Assembly: GCA_002386525.1 (NCBI GenBank)
Contig: DGIS01000006.1
Span: 1,144-9,072, forward strand
Direction of reading: 5' to 3'
Source: Sphingobacterium sp. UBA4616
Lineage (GTDB): Bacteria; Bacteroidota; Bacteroidia; Sphingobacteriales; Sphingobacteriaceae
Length of the DNA: 7,929 nucleotides
The position numbers were made by a program, and so were the translations under genes. Of this stretch, positions 6,203 through 7,929 are shown piece by piece. The stretch's first letter is position 1, and every line of letters starts with the position of its first letter. The notes beneath the pieces were generated by a model. The model searched no databases, was not told the origin of the DNA, and worked only from the letters and a program-made list of their open reading frames with translations.

Positions 6203-6673
6203 ATGTCAGAATTGGATATTAAAGAAGTTCATATTGTTCCCGTCTGTAGCACAGGAGAGGTTAAGGATACGGATAGCAAACTAGATTTTTATAACAGCGC
6301 ACTTGTTTATCTGCTCAACGATAAAAGGTCAATCTATATCGGTGAATCTATCGATATCAAGAACCGCTTTTCAAGCCATAATAGACACGACAGCAAGAAA
6401 GACCTTTTAATACGACATGCGATCTATTCGCATTTGTTCAACAAATCCGTTACCCTACATTTAGAAGCATTTCTAATCAATCTTTTCTCAGCAGAAAAAG
6501 GTCTGAAACTGATCAACCTTGGCAATAACGGGCACTACTATCACCAGAAGAAAGAATATGAGGTATTGTTTCCACAGATCTGGAAACAACTTGAAGAACT
6601 TAAAATAGCGCGCACGTCTACCAGTCTGCTATCATCGACAGCCTTCAATCACGTTTTTCTTCAATCTTGTTAA
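6203..6673 (+). CDS. GIY-YIG nuclease-domain protein, apparently truncated (DUF2075 part missing)
   Basis: A 156 aa protein beginning 10 bp after the mazG-like gene, on the same strand and probably in one operon. Residues 34-130 form a GIY-YIG-like endonuclease domain of the type found at the N-terminus of DUF2075 ATPase proteins: LVYLL (34-38), YIGES (45-49), Arg55 and His59 in KNRFSSH, the metal-binding Glu88 in LHLEAFLI, then FSAEKGLKLINLGNNG and YYHQKKEYEVLFPQIWKQL. In family members as I recall them, a linker and an AAA-type DUF2075 domain of roughly 400 residues follow. Here the family-like sequence ends at about LKIARTS (133-139), then an unrelated tail of 17 residues and a stop. The next 93 bp before the convergent yidD hold no piece of DUF2075, so the remainder seems to have been deleted. 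The nuclease residues look intact, so some activity of the remaining domain cannot be excluded. Confidence 0.75.
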   Translation: MSELDIKEVHIVPVCSTGEVKDTDSKLDFYNSALVYLLNDKRSIYIGESIDIKNRFSSHNRHDSKKDLLIRHAIYSHLFNKSVTLHLEAFLINLFSAEKGLKLINLGNNGHYYHQKKEYEVLFPQIWKQLEELKIARTSTSLLSSTAFNHVFLQSC

Positions 6674-6766
6674 AAAATCTGAAACTTAAGTTCCGAAGAG
6701 AAAATACCAGGCTTGCTATTATATGTAACTTCCGTGACAAAATTTCCAGTTCCATCCCTAAACTAT

Positions 6767-7045
6767 TTACAACAACCTCTCCGCGATCTCCGCCTCGCCA
6801 ACCACTACACCGCCTTTCAGGTACATCATCCGCTCACCACTTTTATAATCCGTGATTATGTCAAAGTGACCATTACAGGTTCTCATGCGTGAAAGCAATG
6901 CTTTCCTACCTGCCCTAAAGCCTTCATGTTTAGTTACGTCAAATACATATTTAGAGCAGCTATGCCTAAATATACACTTACGTCTTCTTTCAGGTGGGAT
7001 GATCAACCAATACAATCGGATCGCGGTCAATAGGAGAGACTTCAT
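6767..7045 (-). CDS. yidD: Membrane protein insertion efficiency factor, YidD family
   Basis: This 92 aa protein starts with the hydrophobic, amphipathic segment LLLTAIRLYWLIIPPERRRK (4-23), then the family signature CIFRHSCSKYVFDVTKHEG (24-42) with Cys24 and Cys30, followed by GRKALLSRMRTCNGHFDI, corresponding to the RxxRC region of YidD. YidD is a small inner-membrane-associated protein that helps YidC/Sec-dependent insertion of membrane proteins. The C-terminal tail ending GEAEIAERLL differs from the proteobacterial form but fits the variant I recall from Bacteroidota. Its ATG overlaps the stop of the upstream DUF4177-like gene (ATGA at 7045-7042), so the two are translationally coupled. 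In many bacteria yidD lies in the rpmH-rnpA-yidC region; here it is detached from that cluster, which is common in Bacteroidota. It is convergent with the GIY-YIG fragment. Confidence 0.85.
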   Translation of the reverse strand: MKSLLLTAIRLYWLIIPPERRRKCIFRHSCSKYVFDVTKHEGFRAGRKALLSRMRTCNGHFDIITDYKSGERMMYLKGGVVVGEAEIAERLL

Positions 7046-7269
7046 GGCCTTGAAAATACCACCATCTGTCTTGCCGTCGTATATCCAGGTTTATTATTAA
7101 AACAACCATTTTCGGCATGTACATAAGTTGTGACGCTTTCTAGTCTTACATAGTTCCATCCTCCTGATGCACCCTGATTAATCAGGTTTTCTAATTGTTC
7201 TGCTACTTGATCCGATGTGCCTGTCCTTGGGTCTATCGATGCTACAAAAGGTACTACTTTGTATTCCAT
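7042..7269 (-). CDS. DUF4177-like small protein of unknown function
   Basis: A 75 aa soluble protein with no signal peptide. The pattern MEYKVVPF (1-8), QVAEQLENLINQGASGGWNYVRLESV (21-46) and the closing YTTARQMVVFSRP matches the small DUF4177 / Bacteroidota DUF family: strand, long helix, GW-[EN]-YV-x-LE strand, final strand MVVF. The GGW-Y core (36-40) is the best-conserved part of such proteins. Biochemical function is unknown. It precedes yidD with an ATGA overlap, so the two are probably made from one mRNA. The leader is short and AT-rich with a plausible phylum-type promoter at 7303-7333 on the minus strand. Confidence 0.75.
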   Translation of the reverse strand: MEYKVVPFVASIDPRTGTSDQVAEQLENLINQGASGGWNYVRLESVTTYVHAENGCFNNKPGYTTARQMVVFSRP

Positions 7270-7302
7270 AATATCAGTATTTGATTGGGTTAATGATTTA
7301 AT

Positions 7303-7333
7303 TAAAGCTATATAATAAAATATTGGAAATCAA
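7303..7333 (-). promoter_or_regulatory. Putative Bacteroidota promoter for the DUF4177-yidD operon
   Basis: On the minus strand, TTG (7333-7331) is followed after 20 bp by TAGCTTTA (7310-7303), one base from the TAnnTTTG consensus at the expected -33/-7 spacing. The predicted start of transcription would leave a leader of about 25-30 nt before the ATG at 7269. Confidence 0.35.
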
Positions 7334-7423
7334 TGTGTTTTGAGTTTTATTGCAATCCATTTTACAATATTGTCAATTTTAAGAATAAAAAATTACAGAT
7401 TATTACGGCTTCCCGTAAAAGTT

Positions 7424-7774
7424 ATGCCTGTGCACCAGGTGGCTAGCTACCGTATTAGAGAACATGTCAAGATGAGGAATGCTTTTGCATTTTATCTGAC
7501 CTCTGGAGACTGGCTTTTACGAACCAAGATCAGTATTTTTAATACACTGAGTTTTGCCAATGAGCAGTTTTACGATCCTATCAAAGGCACTTTGCAGTTT
7601 GATGTGTCCGATCTGGTGCTGATTAAGCCCAGCGGGCGAAATCAGGTCCGCTTGCAAAGGCTGAAAAACAAATTGGATAAGCAAGAGATCGATGGCATCA
7701 AAAGATCGATTTTGGCCATTGGCGATGCTCCGGTTGTCTTAGGTGACTGGCAACAATCGGTGTATTTTTTGTAG
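7424..7774 (+). CDS. Unrecognised 116 aa protein, start uncertain
   Basis: I do not recognise this gene. The frame is open from 7319 to the TAG at 7772-7774; the first ATG is at 7424, giving 116 aa, while a TTG at 7340 would add 28 residues with little coding character. From about 7440 onward the composition (balanced, charged, few rare codons) looks coding. Visible features are a basic, aromatic N-terminal stretch (YRIREHVKMRNAFAFYLTSG), WLLRTKISIFN, a FDVSDLVLIKPSG strand-turn, a Lys/Arg-rich helix (LQRLKNKLDKQEIDGIKRSI) and a C-terminal LGDWQQSVYFL. There is no signal peptide or membrane helix. It is divergent from the DUF4177-yidD operon. The missing start leaves open that it is the 3' remnant of a longer gene. 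Confidence 0.5.
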   Translation: MPVHQVASYRIREHVKMRNAFAFYLTSGDWLLRTKISIFNTLSFANEQFYDPIKGTLQFDVSDLVLIKPSGRNQVRLQRLKNKLDKQEIDGIKRSILAIGDAPVVLGDWQQSVYFL

Positions 7775-7910
7775 AGCGGAGGATCTCGGCGAGTCAATTC
7801 AGATAACATGATATCAATATGAGTTTTTTACATCCATTTCTCTAAAATCAGGAATAACGGTATTATGCTTGTTTTTCGAAAAGACTTACTTGTTTATATA
7901 TTTCTTTATT

Positions 7911-7929
7911 ATCGGCGAAAAACGCCGAT
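7911..7929. terminator. Perfect hairpin at the window end, probable terminator
   Basis: ATCGGCG (7911-7917) pairs perfectly with CGCCGAT (7923-7929) around an AAAAA loop. The downstream T-run that would confirm a plus-strand terminator lies outside the window. On the minus strand no T-run follows. The 136 bp between the preceding gene and this hairpin hold nothing else that I can support. Confidence 0.5.

Noticed and set aside
6667..7100. Plus-strand open frames (6667-6855 and 6885-7100) opposite yidD
   Set aside because: They are antisense to yidD, whose conserved cysteine signature and overlap with the upstream gene support the minus strand.
1..7929. CRISPR array, tRNA, rRNA or insertion sequence
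   Set aside because: I saw no regularly spaced direct repeats, no cloverleaf or rRNA-like sequence, and no transposase or flanking terminal inverted repeats.

Overview
The window looks like chromosomal DNA from a Bacteroidota bacterium, most likely a Sphingobacterium/Pedobacter-type member of the Sphingobacteriaceae. The reasons are AT-rich intergenic DNA, A-rich leaders in place of strong Shine-Dalgarno sites, a TAnnTTTG-type -7 promoter element, lipoprotein signals followed by C-N-K-[DE], and a YidD and a mazG-like protein of the form typical of that phylum. The genus is an inference from recalled protein resemblance, not from a search.

Region 1 (1-3309, + strand) is the most notable part: three consecutive genes of the thiol-activated cytolysin / cholesterol-dependent-cytolysin-like (CDCL) pore-former family. 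The first is cut by the window edge and is a short form. The second (529 aa) is a long form with a C-terminal extra domain. The third (356 aa) is a short form. Genes two and three are lipoproteins. The order short-long-short resembles the two-component long/short CDCL toxins of Bacteroidota, which are reported to kill related bacteria by a complement-like mechanism, but with a third paralogue added. The cluster ends at a strong intrinsic terminator. No obvious immunity lipoprotein lies inside the window.

Region 2 (3310-5108) has a gene-free stretch with hairpins, then a convergent minus-strand gene for a 425 aa unrecognised protein with propeller-like repeats, then an upstream gap carrying the promoter of the next gene.

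Region 3 (5109-5861) holds a secreted NTF2/lumazine-binding-like small protein, followed by a gene-free stretch with one long hairpin and two terminators. These two terminators have almost the same stem as the terminator of the CDCL cluster.

Region 4 (5862-6673) is a mazG-like nucleotide pyrophosphohydrolase broken by one extra G, followed 10 bp later by a GIY-YIG domain that ends where a DUF2075 ATPase would normally follow. Together they look like a decaying nuclease/NTPase cassette.

Region 5 (6767-7269, minus strand) is a two-gene operon with an ATGA overlap: a DUF4177-like protein, then a YidD-family membrane-insertion factor. Divergent from it is an unrecognised ORF (about 7424-7774). 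The window ends in a perfect 7-bp hairpin.
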